From NCBI GenBank assembly GCA_009599575.1, contig VWND01000055.1, positions 1 through 50,843 on the forward strand: a stretch of 50,843 bases of DNA, written 5' to 3'. Origin of the DNA: Blumeriella jaapii. Lineage: Eukaryota; Ascomycota; Leotiomycetes; Helotiales; Drepanopezizaceae. Shown in pieces: positions 33,492 through 45,238 of this stretch. Below the pieces are notes generated by a model. It did not search any database. It was not told the DNA's origin and worked only from the letters and a program-made list of their open reading frames with translations. Made by a program: the position numbers and the translations under genes. Numbering within the stretch: position 1 is the stretch's first letter; the number at the start of each line of letters is the position of its first letter.

Positions 33492-34925
33492 TTTAATCGA
33501 AAACGATCGAAATAAACCGATTAACAACGAAAATAAACTTTTGATCGATAATTACGAAACCGAAAACTTTTATTTAATCGTATATTATTTAATTATTTTA
33601 TTTAAATTATTTAACGTGCCAAATTATTAGTTTAAATTATTTAAAACCAGGCTTTCGATTATATTTTAGCCGATAGAAAATTATATAAAATAAAAAACAA
33701 TATATATTAAAAACGTTTAATAATAAACAATAAAGCCGATAAGTTTTAAATTATAAAAAAAGCCTACGAAAAAATATTTTATAAAAAAACTAAAACTATT
33801 TATTACCGAACCAAAAACGATTTCTGATAAAAAAAATATTTCGAAAATTGCAAAGCTTTCGTTAAAAGCTATATTTTTTATTAAAAACGAAAGCCTGGCC
33901 GAAAAAAAAATCTATTATATCCGACGTAATCTTTTGAAATTTAAAAAAAAATTAACTTCGATATTATACGTATACCGATCACCGACCGCGGATATATATA
34001 TTTTGTATTCGCTATCGACGATTTGTTTAAATGGCCTGAAAAACGATTTTTCCGAAACGCTATTTTCGAAGCTATAACGACCTTTTTTTAAAAAAACGTT
34101 ATATATCGATACGATTTATTTAATAAATTAAACGTCGATAATAAATCCGAAAACAAAAGCGTTATCGAAACTTTTATAAAAAAATACGGCATTCAGCGTA
34201 TTCAGATTTTAATTTACAATTCGAAAAGCAACGAATCCGTAAAACGAAGCTATAAAAATATTTTTAACGGCTTTTCAAAAGCTATTCGAAAAGGCTATAA
34301 GCGTTAATCGCGGAAATTTTCGGAAATGCTTTTTGCTATACGCATATATATATACGCTTTTATTAAAATAATTTTATTTTTTATTTAATACGGCAGAAAC
34401 GCTCGACTGCTTCTGAAAACAAAATGGCTTGTATAAAAGTTTAATAACGTAATTAAAATAAAAACGAAAGCAGATCTATTAGCAATAAAATCTAAACAGC
34501 TAAACTACCGCGATATAAATATAAAAAAAAAAAATTAAAAAAAAAATATAAAAAAACAATTAAAAAAGTCTGAAATAAAATTAAAATTCTAAAAAAAACG
34601 CTAATTAAAAAGAAAAATCTGGTTTTGATCTACGACGTTTAGCGCGCTATTAATAAATCGGCCGATATTAAGCTTAATTATAAATGGCTCGGACTTTACG
34701 AAATATACGAGGCCGAATTAAATAAAAGCTATTACAAGCTTACGAAATTCGACGAAATAAAATTAAAAAAAACGTTCGCCGCCAACCGGTTGAAACGATT
34801 TTATAAAAAAACCAGCAAATTTATTTTTTAGATTTTGATTCAGACAGCGACTCCGATTCCAGCGAATTCGACGACGATTCCGACCAAAGCGATTATACTT
34901 CTGAAAAAGAAAAATCTTTTGAAAA

Positions 34926-35384
34926 AATTTAAAAACAACCGAACGATAATCCCGCTGTTAAAAACATAATTTAAATCGTAATTCCATTTATAACCGAAAA
35001 AAAGAAAAATGCATATAAAATTATTTACTAACTGTTTTATTATTTTTACTGTCTATTGTTTTCTTTTTATTATATTTGTTTTCCTTTTTATTTTATACTA
35101 TTCTATTATTTTGGTTTTGCTTGCTTATATACAACCTAATCATTTTGTTTTATATATACTGTTTATTTTTAAAACTTTTTTTTATATTATTTAAAATATT
35201 TATTATATTTTTTTTTATTTAACTGTTTTTTTGTTTATCAAAACAAAAACTTTATATATATTTAAGCCGCATATTTAATACATTTATATTACTCGCACAT
35301 TTTACGAAAACTATTTTTTATGCATTTTATTATTTGCTTTTTTTTATATTATTTATTTTTTTCGTTATTTTAAACGAATGCTTG
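34926..35384. other. AT-rich region downstream of family B pol, possible decayed 3' LTR
   Basis: A purine run (AAAAAAAGAAAAA, about 34996-35009) followed by TGCATATAAAA could be a polypurine tract and LTR start at 35010. The next 375 bp are extremely T-rich with short open stretches that look fortuitous. No second copy of this sequence exists in the window, so the LTR assignment is unproven. Confidence 0.35.
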
Positions 35385-38300
35385 CCTAAACAATTATAAT
35401 TTATTAAAAAACAGCATACGAATTTCCGTAATTTTTAAATACAAATATTTTATAATTTTCGTATTTTTTTCTAACCACTTTTTAATAAATATAATATACT
35501 TTTCTAATTAATAAACTCATCGATATTATATCGTTTTTTAAGCAAAAAATTGCTAAACCTAATAAATTTATTTTTAATTTATTTTAAAACGAAATTATTA
35601 TACGCAATTTTTCCGAATTTAAATAAATATATAATACCGCTATTTTAAATTAATAAGCAGCTTTCGTAAAAATATTTATAAAACAATTCGATATAATAAT
35701 TAAAAACGTTAACGAATTTTTATTCGATTACGAAAGCTTTATTAAAATTAAATTCGTTCGCAAAAGCTTTCATTATAACAAATTCCTGCTGAATTACGAC
35801 AACGCTTTAAAAACCTTCGCCGGAGCAAAAAAAGCTCGGAATAACAAAAAAAAATTAACAAACCGAATTTTGCGCTTTTTGTTAAATCAACGAAAAAAAA
35901 ATATTTAAAAATACGTTTTTAGCAAAATTACCGGTATTATTTTATTTCGGCATTTCGCTCGCTTTTTCGAAACTATTACTTTTACGAAAAAAAAATTTAA
36001 ATATTAAACGCTTATATTTTTAAAACGTAAGCCCTGAAAGCCAATAATCCAAAAGCCCGCAGATTTATAAGTTTTTTTAAAATTGTTTGCAAACTGATCG
36101 ACGACGCTATGCAATCGCTAAAAAAAATTTTAATCGGCTGCGAAATTTCAAATTTAATTTTTTTTTAAAATAAAAAATTAAGCGTCGTCAAATACGGCAT
36201 TTTTATACCGAAAAAAAAAAACGACGCTATTTCGATATTTCAAATTTACGATAACGAAAAAAACGAAAAAGCTAATATTATTTTCGTTTAATTCGAAAAA
36301 ATATAAGCGATAGCAATTAATATTTTTAAAACAGCTAAAACTATTCGGCGATTTTTATTTTTAATTATCGAAAACGAATCCGAAAACGAAATTAAAAGCG
36401 TAATAGCAAACAACCGCTTATTCGAATACAAAAAATTTATTATATTTATAAAAACGATTCCGGAAAAAATAAAAACAAAAAACGTAGAAAAGCGCGTCGA
36501 CATTTTCGAAATTTTTTTATTCGGAAAAAAAAATTATTCGCGTCGCTAATAAAAAAAACACCGCGAATAAAAACAGCCGGAAATCGACGCCGAATTATAA
36601 CTTTTAAATTAATTAATAAAAAACGCGACGATTTTACGAAATCAAAATTAAAAAACGACGGTATTCCGAAAAAAAAAAACTTAAACGATTTTAAATTTGA
36701 TTTTTCGAAATTAAATACGCAAATATTAAAAACGCTTATTACGTTTAAAAACGTCGTACTATTATCGTTAATATTTTAGAATTTAATAAAAACATTTAAA
36801 ATCTCGATTATTATACGATTCGACCGAAAAAGCTTAAAAGAAAATATCGAAATTATTGCGAAAAAAATTATATAAAATGCATAAAATCAAATTATTTTAT
36901 TTAAAACTTTCGCTTTCGACGACGAAACGATTTAAAAGTTTTATTTCGATATTTTTATATAAAAACCAAATAAATTCGTTAGCTTTTTCTTTTTTGCTTC
37001 GAACGAAAACTAAACCAAGCTTTTTTCGGAAAACTGCAAATATAATACGTCGGAATAAATAAAAAAAACTTTTGAAAACGATAACCCGTTTTTATTTAAG
37101 TTTTTTTTCGTTAAAAAACTCCGATTTTTTAATTTCGTTTTTACGAATAATATTAACGCCAAAAAAAACGGCAAATTTTATTATTTTTACGTATATTATT
37201 ACGCGGCGTACTACGATTTAATTACAAAAAAAATCGACGTTATCGGCTTCGCTAATCGATTCGCTGCTATTAAAAATTCGAATTACGACGTATTCGAAAT
37301 TAATTTTAATAATTAATTTATATTCCGACGAAAAACTACGAAAACTATTAAAACGCGTATTAAAACTTATTTAGGCTACGCGAATTTTAAAACAAATCCC
37401 AAAGCTTTTAACGCGATTATAAAATTCGATTAAAACAAAAAAAAATAAAAGCAACGAATATTTTTAAAAGCCGATTTCTTTGATTTTTCGACCGAAAATG
37501 TATTTTAAAATTTATTTAAATTAAGCTGCGAATTCGTTAATTATATAAAATTTCACAACGAAAAAAACAAATTATTACTGCATTTTATAAAAAAAAAAAA
37601 ATTATATATAAATATTATTTCCGATTAATTAAAACCCAAAAAGCGCTTATAGCTTTTTTCGTTAATATATTTTATAATTTTATTTAATAAGCTTTCAAAA
37701 TGCATTTCGGCTTTTATTTCGCTGTTTTAATTATTCGCAATTTTAAAAACTGCTGTTTTATAACATATTCTAACGTTTCGATCGCTTTAAATCTCGCTGA
37801 TCCCGACCGCGTTACAATTATAAAATTCGATATCGCCGATTTTAAAAAAAAAAAAAAATCGAAAATTTTACCGACGTTATTTTCGATTATTACGTTCTGC
37901 TTATATTCGCATACAATTCGGAAATAATCGAAGCTTATTTGCAATTACACTACGACGCCAAGCTAATTAAAACCATTTAAAAAAGCCCAGCTTTTTCGTA
38001 TTTTAGCGCGTTTAAAGCAATAGCCTTAGCTATTTTATCGAATTACGAAACCGAAAGCTACGAAATAAAAAATAAAATAACTTTTATTAGCTTTTCGATT
38101 AAATAAAAAGTTTTCGTTAAATTTAAAACCCAAAAAAGCGACGGCGCGATATTAATTTATTCGAACAATTATACGACGTAAAAATATAAAAATTATTTCG
38201 AAAACGACGCTCCGATAAACAATTTGATATTATTTATTTTGTAACGAAAGTAATTATAGCATTTTCGGTGATTTCGACTGCAAACGACTATTTCCGAACT

Positions 38301-38546
38301 ATTTCGTAAAATAGTCTTTTTTATAGGCTTCGAAGCTTTTTCGGAAGCATTCGTCGGTAAATAACCGTAATCCGATCTATTAGTTTTACGCGAAGCAAAA
38401 GCGTTAATCGGTTTTAATTACGACGAATTAATTTATTATTTTTACGATTTTAATATAAAAATTTTTAGCGTTTTTTATAAAGCGTAGAACCACGTTTAAA
38501 AGCTGAAATTTATTATCTACGGAAAAAAATCGTAAAAAGCATTCGT
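35385..38546 (+). pseudogene. Repeat D unit, left part (copy D1) with unknown ORF remnants
   Basis: I do not recognise the product. The first ~270 bp have no frame. From about 35660 polar frames appear on the plus strand (FDYESFIKIKFVRKSFHYNK; then ILIGCEISNLIFF, FLFLIIENESENEIKSVIA at 36120-36500; then IDVIGFANRFAAIKNSNYDV and TIKTRIKTYLGYANFKTNP at about 37215-37420). From 37440 it repeats the core described at 30803-32240. The first kilobase recurs at 46140-47174 and 48171-49193. A 36-nt shared palindromic motif lies at 36536-36572. The copy is cut at 38546 by E6 (TSD TTCGT) and resumes at 45239. The left terminal repeat is missing. Confidence 0.5.
36536..36572 (-). repeat. 36-nt CpG-rich palindromic motif in repeat D
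   Basis: The reverse complement begins TTTATTCGCGGTG (13 identical to family A) and has TAGCGACGC at the same spacing (9 identical). Only the loop differs (a T-run). Confidence 0.75.
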
Positions 38547-38812
38547 TGTGACGACTCACTCGTTTGCCCCTCGTGTCACCCCAGCAACTACGTATAGTTG
38601 CAAGCTCCCTGGTCTTCTGGTGGGTCTCCTATCAACTGTAGAAACTATCATATATATAAGGCTTTCTCCTTTTAGCAACCTTTGCCTTCTGCAATTATTA
38701 ATTCTAAATAAATATCTTTGTTATAAAACCAAAGGCTCGTTTTTTTTATATTATATAAATACGGCGATTAATTAACTGATCTCCCAGCTCTTCGATTAAT
38801 TAGATCGTTATA
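38547..38812 (+). repeat. 5' LTR of E6
   Basis: 266 bp, TGTGACGACTCACTCGTTTG to GATCGTTATA. The first ~115 bp look unmutated. TATATATAAGG lies at 38651-38661. About 35-40 nt further is the GCAATTATTA block that pairs with the primer-binding site after allowing for C-to-T change. Confidence 0.95.
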
Positions 38813-40950
38813 TTATTAATAACTTTTTTTTTACGCTGGCGACGGCGTAAACTATTTTTTTTTTCTTTCGAATTCCTTACGGATTATACTAAAATAATCG
38901 ACCGGTCGTAAAAAAACTTATTTCCGCATTTCGCGAAAAATAGCTTTTGTTTAACGATTCTTTTTTTAGTAGAGCTTTTCAGCTCCTGCTATATTATTTC
39001 AACCTTTCTTTTTTTAATCAGCGAAAAAGCAGCCTTTCCCAAAAACTTTTTTTTTTGAAAAATAATTCTTTTTCCGAGAAAAAAAAAATAAAAAAAAAGG
39101 CAAAGCGCTAACCATTTCGCCTGCCATTTTTTTTTTGCAATCTAGCGCTGAAAACGTTTAGTTGAAACTTTTGCAAAATCAATTAAAAAAAACGCAAAAG
39201 CGTAAACGACAACTTTTGGAAATTATACGACTGCGACAAACCTTTTAATCAAAGCGTTTGGTAGAATTTATCGAACGTGCTTTTGCCAGTCGCGAATCTG
39301 CTGCTTCTTTTCTTTTTCGCAACGTTTCATTTCAATTAACAAACGTTGCAAATCAATTTCCACGCTTTTCGCGAATTTTTTTTAAATCTTCCTTTAACGG
39401 CCAAAACCTTAGCGCGCCTTTTAAACGCTATAATTCCTATTTATCTGCTGATTTTCGATTAGCTCGTATAAAACGCGTTCCGAATCTTAAATTTAAATTA
39501 AATAATAATAAAAATTATAAAACACGCTATTAAAAAACTAAAATTTTCGATAATCTCGAATTTTACTACGATTATTTCGCTGGCGATCGATCACGTAAAA
39601 ATTACATATTCGATCAAATCGAAAGCGTAGCGAAAAAGTTTTTTATTCCGCGTATTTTAAACCGTTCCGATTTTATATTTCCCGAAGAATTAATTAAAAA
39701 AGTCGCCGATTTCCTGGCCGATTTTTCCGACGTTTAAAAAGCCGAAAACGAGTTTAAAATGCTTTTAATAAATACGCACGACGATTTTTAACGGTTTTAT
39801 CTGCGATTTTTTATTTTCGCAGCGAACGCTTAAATACGAATTAATAAACAGCTTCGAAACGCTTTTCGCGATAAAATACCAAAGCGTTTACGAAAAAAAC
39901 TGCATTTGGAATAAGCGCGTACAACGACCTTTAAAAATTGGCTTATCGCCGTCCGTTAAAAAAAACAAAATCAATTGGCTGAACGAATTTTATACGCGAA
40001 TCGCTTTTTAACCAAATCTACTATTTATTAAAATAATAAATTTTTAACCGAAGCGTATTACGAATTAAATCGTACGTACGAAAATCGTTCAAATGCTTTA
40101 CAAGCTTTTTTTCAGCCCTCTGCTGTTTTTTCTTTTTTTATACGCTAAAACGCTTTTTTTGGCGTTTTTTTTTTTCGATCGGACCAACGACAACGTTCGT
40201 TTTTTATTTTATAACAAAAAATTCAGAAAGGCTAATTTGCACGACTTTTTACGAGCCGATTTTCGGTTCCATCCAAAAGCCTTTTCAGACTAATAAATAT
40301 AAACGAAATCGAACCGGCCGAAGATTCGCTTTCTAATAATAATAATAAAAACGAAAACCCTTTTCCAAACGATTTTCAAAACGCATACGAAAAAATTAAA
40401 AGCTTTTCCGCCAATCGGAAAAACGCTTAGGCTTAAGCAAAGCTTTTTTTTTAAACGTATTACGCGATATGCGTTATTTTAACGTTCGAAAGCTTTTTAA
40501 TAGCGATTTATTAATAATTCCCGTTATATTTATTAAAAATAATTTTTCGTACAAAATAAAAACGCTCGCCGATTTTAAAGCGAACGGTTATGCGTTAATC
40601 GATTCGGCGTTGATTAAGTTTTTTTTTTTTTTTTTAAAACTTTTAATTTAATTTTTCCCGGCTTTTTTTTTTATAAAAAAATATAATAAAACTCGTAGCC
40701 ATTCAATTATATATTTTACGCTTTTTAATCTTATTATTAACAACCGAATATAATCGTTTACTTTTTTTTTAATTATCAACTTCGGAAATCATAATATAAT
40801 TTTAAAAAAAGCTTGATTGGCCGAATATTAAATTTTATTAAACTGTAATAAACGCAAGTTTTATTAGCCGAAATTTTACCCTTTTATAGTTTTTTACGCT
40901 CGTTATATTAAAGTTTTTTATTTACATTTTCGAAAAATTTAATTTCGCTA
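38813..40950 (+). pseudogene. E6 gag-protease, RIP-degraded
   Basis: Leader to about 39200. Gag capsid at about 39540-40080 reads with few breaks: FYYDYFAGDR, KNYIFDQIESVAKKFFIPRI, VADFLADFSDV, FEMLLINTHDDF-type stretch, RLRKKLHLE, RTFKNWL-type block, LNEFYTRI. An Asn-rich polar linker (NNNNKNENPFPNDFQNAY) lies at about 40335-40390. Retropepsin active site TLADFKANGYALIDSALIK at 40561-40617 (family DSGANG), with the second half IINNRIQSFTFFLIINFGNH at about 40730-40790 and AWLAEYQILL. Premature stops and the mutated active site make it inactive. Gag would assemble particles; the protease would process the polyprotein. Confidence 0.8.
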
Positions 40951-41034
40951 TTAAAACGACGTTGTAAAACGTAATAAAAACCTTGATCAATTATGGCAAA
41001 TTTACGACGCTATGCGAAGCGCGAAAAAATCGAA

Positions 41035-41071
41035 TTTTATTCGCGGTGCCAATTTCGATAGCGACGCCAAT
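41035..41071 (+). repeat. 36-nt CpG-rich palindromic motif in family A (E6)
   Basis: TTTATTCGCGGTGC, then a short loop, then TAGCGACGC. It lies in the protease-RT spacer. The same motif is at 7517-7553 (E4), 24261-24296 (E2), 18870-18905 (E5, minus) and 21529-21565 (E3, minus). Confidence 0.8.
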
Positions 41072-41383
41072 AAAATAATATAAGAAATTACACCATCTTC
41101 TCAAATTAACGATCTTTTTTCTATTATTTTTTTTTTTTTTTCTTTTTTTTCGTCAAAACAGCTTTTTCGTTCTACAAAAAACAATTATATTAAAAACCGA
41201 AAAAAAGCCTTCGCCGCGATAACCTTTCAGCTTAATATAATCGATAATTTAAACAAACCACCTTTTGAATTTTTCAAACGACCAATTCGAAAACGAATTC
41301 CTTAACCTATTACTTATCTAATTTCCATTTGCCAAATTATTATATACGCTTTTAAATTAATTTCCAGAAAAAAAGCAGTTAAA

Positions 41384-44300
41384 ATGTTTTCAACCTTTTT
41401 GTACGAAATCGACAAAATACTAAACGATTTTACGTATAACATTTTTTTTAAAACCCAATTTTATAATTTTTTCGAACGTTTCAAAACGAACGAAATATCG
41501 ATTTCGATTTTTTTAATTAGCTTAGCAAAATTAATTTCGAATAAACTTTTTTTCGAATCTTTTTCTTCGGAATACAAAAACTTCGAACACGTGTTTTTTA
41601 AAACCGCTAATAACGAGCTAGCTTTTTACCGGTTTTACGATTATAAAATCGAGCTTATTATAAATAAAAAAAAGCTGAAATATACTTTTTTATATAAAAT
41701 ATCGATTCTAAAGCTCGAAATTATTAAGATTTATTTGCAAAATAACTTTAACAAAAGTTTTATCGAACTTTTTACCGCTTTTTTCGCTGCTTTAATACTT
41801 TTCGCCAAAAAACCCGACGGTTTACTACGTTTTTGTATCGATTATCGAGCTTTTAATAATATTATTCGTAAAAATCGCTACTTTTTCCTTTTGATCGATA
41901 AAACTTTTGCTCGTTTTTCGAAAGCGCGAATTTTTACGAAGCTCGATATTCGTTAAGCTTTTTATAAAATTCGAATAAATCCCGCTAATAAAAAACTAAC
42001 AACGTTTCGTACGCGTTACGGCGTTTATAAATGCAAAATGCTACTTTTTAGCTTTATTAATAAACCCGCAATTTACCAACGCTATATAAACGACGTTTTT
42101 TTCGATTATTTAAACGATTTTTATATTATATACTTAAATAATATTTTTATTTATTCGTCCGACCTTTTAAAACACGCTATATACGTTCGCAAAATATTTT
42201 AAAAGTTCGCTGACGCTAAATTACAAGCCGATATTCGGAAATTTAAATTTAATATTATTCGGACCCGTTATCTAAACTTTATTATTTTTATTAAAAATCT
42301 AAAAATAAATTTAAAAAAAGTTTCCGTAGTCGCTTATTAAAAGCCTTTTATTATTATAAAAAATATACAAAGCTTTTTTGGTTTTTATAACTTTTACCGA
42401 CGTTTTATTCGAAACTACGGTATAATTGCAAAGCTTTTAATTTATTTAACCAAAGCTAACGTTTTTTACAATTTCACTTTTAAATATCAAAAGAATTTCG
42501 ACCTTTTTACACTAGCCTTTACTACTGCACCAGTTTATAATATTACAAGCAAAACCTTTCTTATATATTAAAAATTAACGCTTCCGACGGCGTAATAGCT
42601 TTTATGCTTTCGCAATTCCATAATAACGACTGGCTTCCAGTCGCCTATTTTAGCAAAACTATAATCTCCGCAAAGCTAAACTACGTCGTATACGATAAAA
42701 AAATACTCGCAATCGTGAAATTTTTAAGCAATTTTCGTGCTGAACTAACTGGTTTAATTTATTAAATTAAAATTATTACTAATTATAAAGTTTTGAAATA
42801 TTTTATAATTTTCAAACTTTTAAACGTTCGATAAATACGCTGGGCCGAGCTTTTCGCCGATTACAACTTTTTTATTACGTACAAACCAGGTAAACACAAC
42901 CTTTTAGCTGACGCATTAACACGTCGTACGAGCGAACTCGACCGTCAAAACTTTTTTAAACACATTTAGCGTCTGCAAACCCTTTTTCGAGCCGATCAAA
43001 TCGATCACCGCTTTTTAATTAAAAAACTTCGACCTTCCACGGCCTTCGAAACAGCTGTTTTTATCGTTAAAATAGCTGATTTTTTTTTCGTACTTCGTAT
43101 TATTAATTAAATTTTCCACGCTAATCGCATAGCTAGCAACCTGATAACCCTTCGAAAAAAAGCTGTACGAAACGCTACAAAAAAAACGACGATAATAATA
43201 TTTCGTTTTCGTATATATTTAAACGCGATTTGCTATTATATTACGGTCGCTTAATAATACCAAACGTCGATTATTTTCGTTTGGCTTTTGTACGAGAAAT
43301 GCACGACCAAATTTCTATCGCTTATTTCAGCGCTCGCAAAATTACGCAATTGCTTTCGGACTAATATTATTAACGAAGTATAACAGCTTTTGTAAAATAA
43401 TATTATCGCAACTACTACGTTTATCGAAAAAGTTTTGTTTCAAAAGATAAACGCCCCGGCTTTTTTTAGCTTTTTTTTATTTCTGACCACTTTTAAAAGC
43501 ACGTTATAATAGACTTTTGCAATTTTAACAAAAACAAATACGGTTACGATAACGTATTCGTAATAATAAATCGCTTTTTTAAATAAGCTATTTCGATTTT
43601 TTATTATAAAAATATCGACGCTCGAAGTTTCGCCAAATTATATATATTCCACGTATACAAATATTTTGGCTTTTTAAAAAGTATTATTAGCGATCGTAGC
43701 TTTTAGTATTAATTTATTTTTTGGTCTGAATTAAACAAAATACTCGGTACGCAATTAAAGCTTTCGACAGCCGTTTATTTTAAAACCGACGGTCAGACCG
43801 AAATTTACAATTAATATTTGCAAAAACGCTTTCGATCTTTCGTAAATTTTTATTAAAACAATTAGAGCGAATTTTTTTTAATAATAAATTTCGCTTAAAT
43901 AATCTTTTTTTACGAAAATCTAAATGGCTTTTCACTTTTTGAAATTATATACGATTACACTTCCTATATTAATTAAAACTGAAAGTTCGATATTTTCCTT
44001 TTTTCCAATCTTTTATATAAGCTAAACGCAAACGAAACTCGTACGTACGCTCGCCGCCATTACGACGCCTAAAACTTCGCTAAATCGCATCTTTAATAAG
44101 CCTACGACAAAATAAAAAAAAATGCGAATAAATTTCGCCGCGCGATCGATTTTAACGTTAGCGATTACGTATAATTCGATATACGTCCATTTCCGATCTT
44201 TCGGCCTTTCCGCAAGCTCGACAATTTTATAAACGGCTTTTTTAAAATTGTAGCCAAAATTTTCGATAACGCTTTTAAGCTAGACCTTTTTAATATTAAA

Positions 44301-44703
44301 CGTACATCCAGTTTTTCACGCTAGTCGACTGCGTAAAACAGCTAACGACGCGCTTTCAGATCAAATTAATCTAGCTTTTGAATTTATTAATATAATTGGT
44401 GAGTTTAAATACAAAATCGAAAAATTAATCGCCTGTCGAATACAGCGAAAGATTTTTTAATATAAAGTTTTTTGGGTAAGCTTAAATAAAAATCTCACGT
44501 GGTACCTCGCGTCTAATTTTATATATATTTTTCTGAAAGTGCGCGACTTTTATTTAGCGTATAAAAAGCTTTCCGGTCCTTTTGCAAAACTTGTAAACTG
44601 GCTAAAAGCGTATTCCGAAGGTTTAAATTCGTACGATTATTTGAATAGTAACGTACCAATAGATAAAAGCTCGAAAACGCGTTTTTTTCGGACGAGAAGG
44701 TAG
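41384..44703 (+). pseudogene. E6 pol: RT, RNase H, integrase, chromodomain, RIP-degraded
   Basis: The first 190 codons (41384-41956) are open: a family-specific N-terminal region, then RT (DYKIELIINKKKLKYTFLYK, LFAKKPDGLLRFCIDYRAF, FTKLDIR). RT continues to about 42345 with catalytic YLNN at 42131-42142 (family YLDD). RNase H about 42570-42960 (SQFHNNDWL, VVYDKKILAIV, HNLLADALTRRTSE). Integrase: first Asp in HVIIDFC-like block near 43500, second in SIISDR near 43690, Glu in TDGQTEIYN at about 43787-43812. GPY/F-like module about 44140-44360; chromodomain about 44390-44590. Final TAG (44701-44703) touches the LTR. Confidence 0.87.
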
Positions 44704-44968
44704 TGTAACGACTCATTCGTTTGCTTCTCGTGTCATCCCAGCAACTACGTATAGTTGCAAGCTCCCTGGTCTTCTGATGGATCTTTCATCAACTATAAAA
44801 ACTATTATATATATAAAACTCTTTTCCTTTAACAATCTCTGCCTTTTGCAATTGTTAATTTTAAATAAATATTTTTGTTACAAAATCAAAGGCTCGTTTT
44901 TTCATACCATATGAATACGGCGACCAGTTAATTGATCTTCCAGCCTTCCGACTAATTAGATCGTCACA
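44704..44968 (+). repeat. 3' LTR of E6
   Basis: 265 bp, TGTAACGACT to GATCGTCACA. It is separated by TTTAA from an inverted LTR of the same family. Confidence 0.95.
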
Positions 44969-44973
44969 TTTAA

Positions 44974-45238
44974 TGTGACGATTTAATCAGTCGGAGGGCT
45001 GGGAAATTAGTCAACTGGTCGCCGTATTCATATGGTATAAGAAAACGAGCCTTTGGTTCTGTAACAAAAATATTCACTTAGAATCAACAACTGCAGAAGG
45101 CAAAGGTTGCTAAGGGGAGAGAGCCTTATATACATAATAGTTTCCACAGTTGATGGGAGACCCACCAGAAGACCAGGGAGCTTGCAACTATACGTAGTTG
45201 CTGGGGTGACACGAGGGGCAAACGAGTGAGTCGTCATA
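44974..45238 (-). repeat. E7: inverted lone LTR next to E6
   Basis: 265 bp in minus orientation, from TGTGACGATTTAATCAGTCG to GAGTCGTCATA, little mutated and with no attached internal sequence. Its left neighbour is TTTAA, its right neighbour TTCGT. The U5 end of the E6 3' LTR and the U5 end of this LTR therefore face each other across 5 bp, forming a 535-bp palindrome-like structure. Confidence 0.94.

Larger units (their letters stand above)
32506..34925 (+). pseudogene. Family B gypsy pol: RT end, RNase H, integrase, acidic tail; RIP-degraded
   Basis: It starts abruptly inside RT at the border with R. RT C-terminus about 32560-32760 (ITEAKAFISVMIYYRN); RNase H about 32880-33270 (ending INTAANGFSKR, family NTAADGLSR); integrase linker/zinc region about 33400-33900; catalytic core about 33960-34320 (FAIDDL, then KYGIQRIQILIYNSKSNES standing for the NG..E block); C-terminal module about 34640-34830 (KLNYKWLGLYEIYEAELNKSYYKL, FAANRLKRFY). 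A Ser/Asp-rich acidic tail follows at 34834-34925 (DSDSDSDSS, FDDDSDQSDY). Two copies of the 36-nt motif lie at 33393-33428 and 33456-33491. Stops throughout. No chromodomain is seen, unlike family A. Confidence 0.82.
38547..44968 (+). mobile_element. E6: complete family A chromovirus, 6422 bp
   Basis: Both LTRs (38547-38812 and 44704-44968) and all domains are present on the plus strand. The left flank is TTCGT (38542-38546), but the 3' LTR is followed by TTTAA and then an inverted LTR; TTCGT reappears only after that LTR (45239-45243). So E6 plus the inverted LTR form one inserted block. E6 retains the longest open RT frame of the family (190 codons, 41384-41956). Confidence 0.92.

Noticed and set aside
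33285..33630. Overlapping open stretches on both strands with an internal peptide repeat
   Set aside because: The peptide repeat is explained by two copies of the 36-nt palindromic motif inside decayed family B integrase; not a gene.
35009..35194. 61-codon hydrophobic open stretch resembling a membrane peptide
   Set aside because: The region is extremely T-rich, so Phe/Ile/Leu-rich translation is expected by chance; no second copy or start context supports it.
37714..37944. Minus-strand open stretch of 76 codons opposite the repeat D core
   Set aside because: It mirrors the plus-strand frame that is conserved between the two D copies, so it is probably a shadow.
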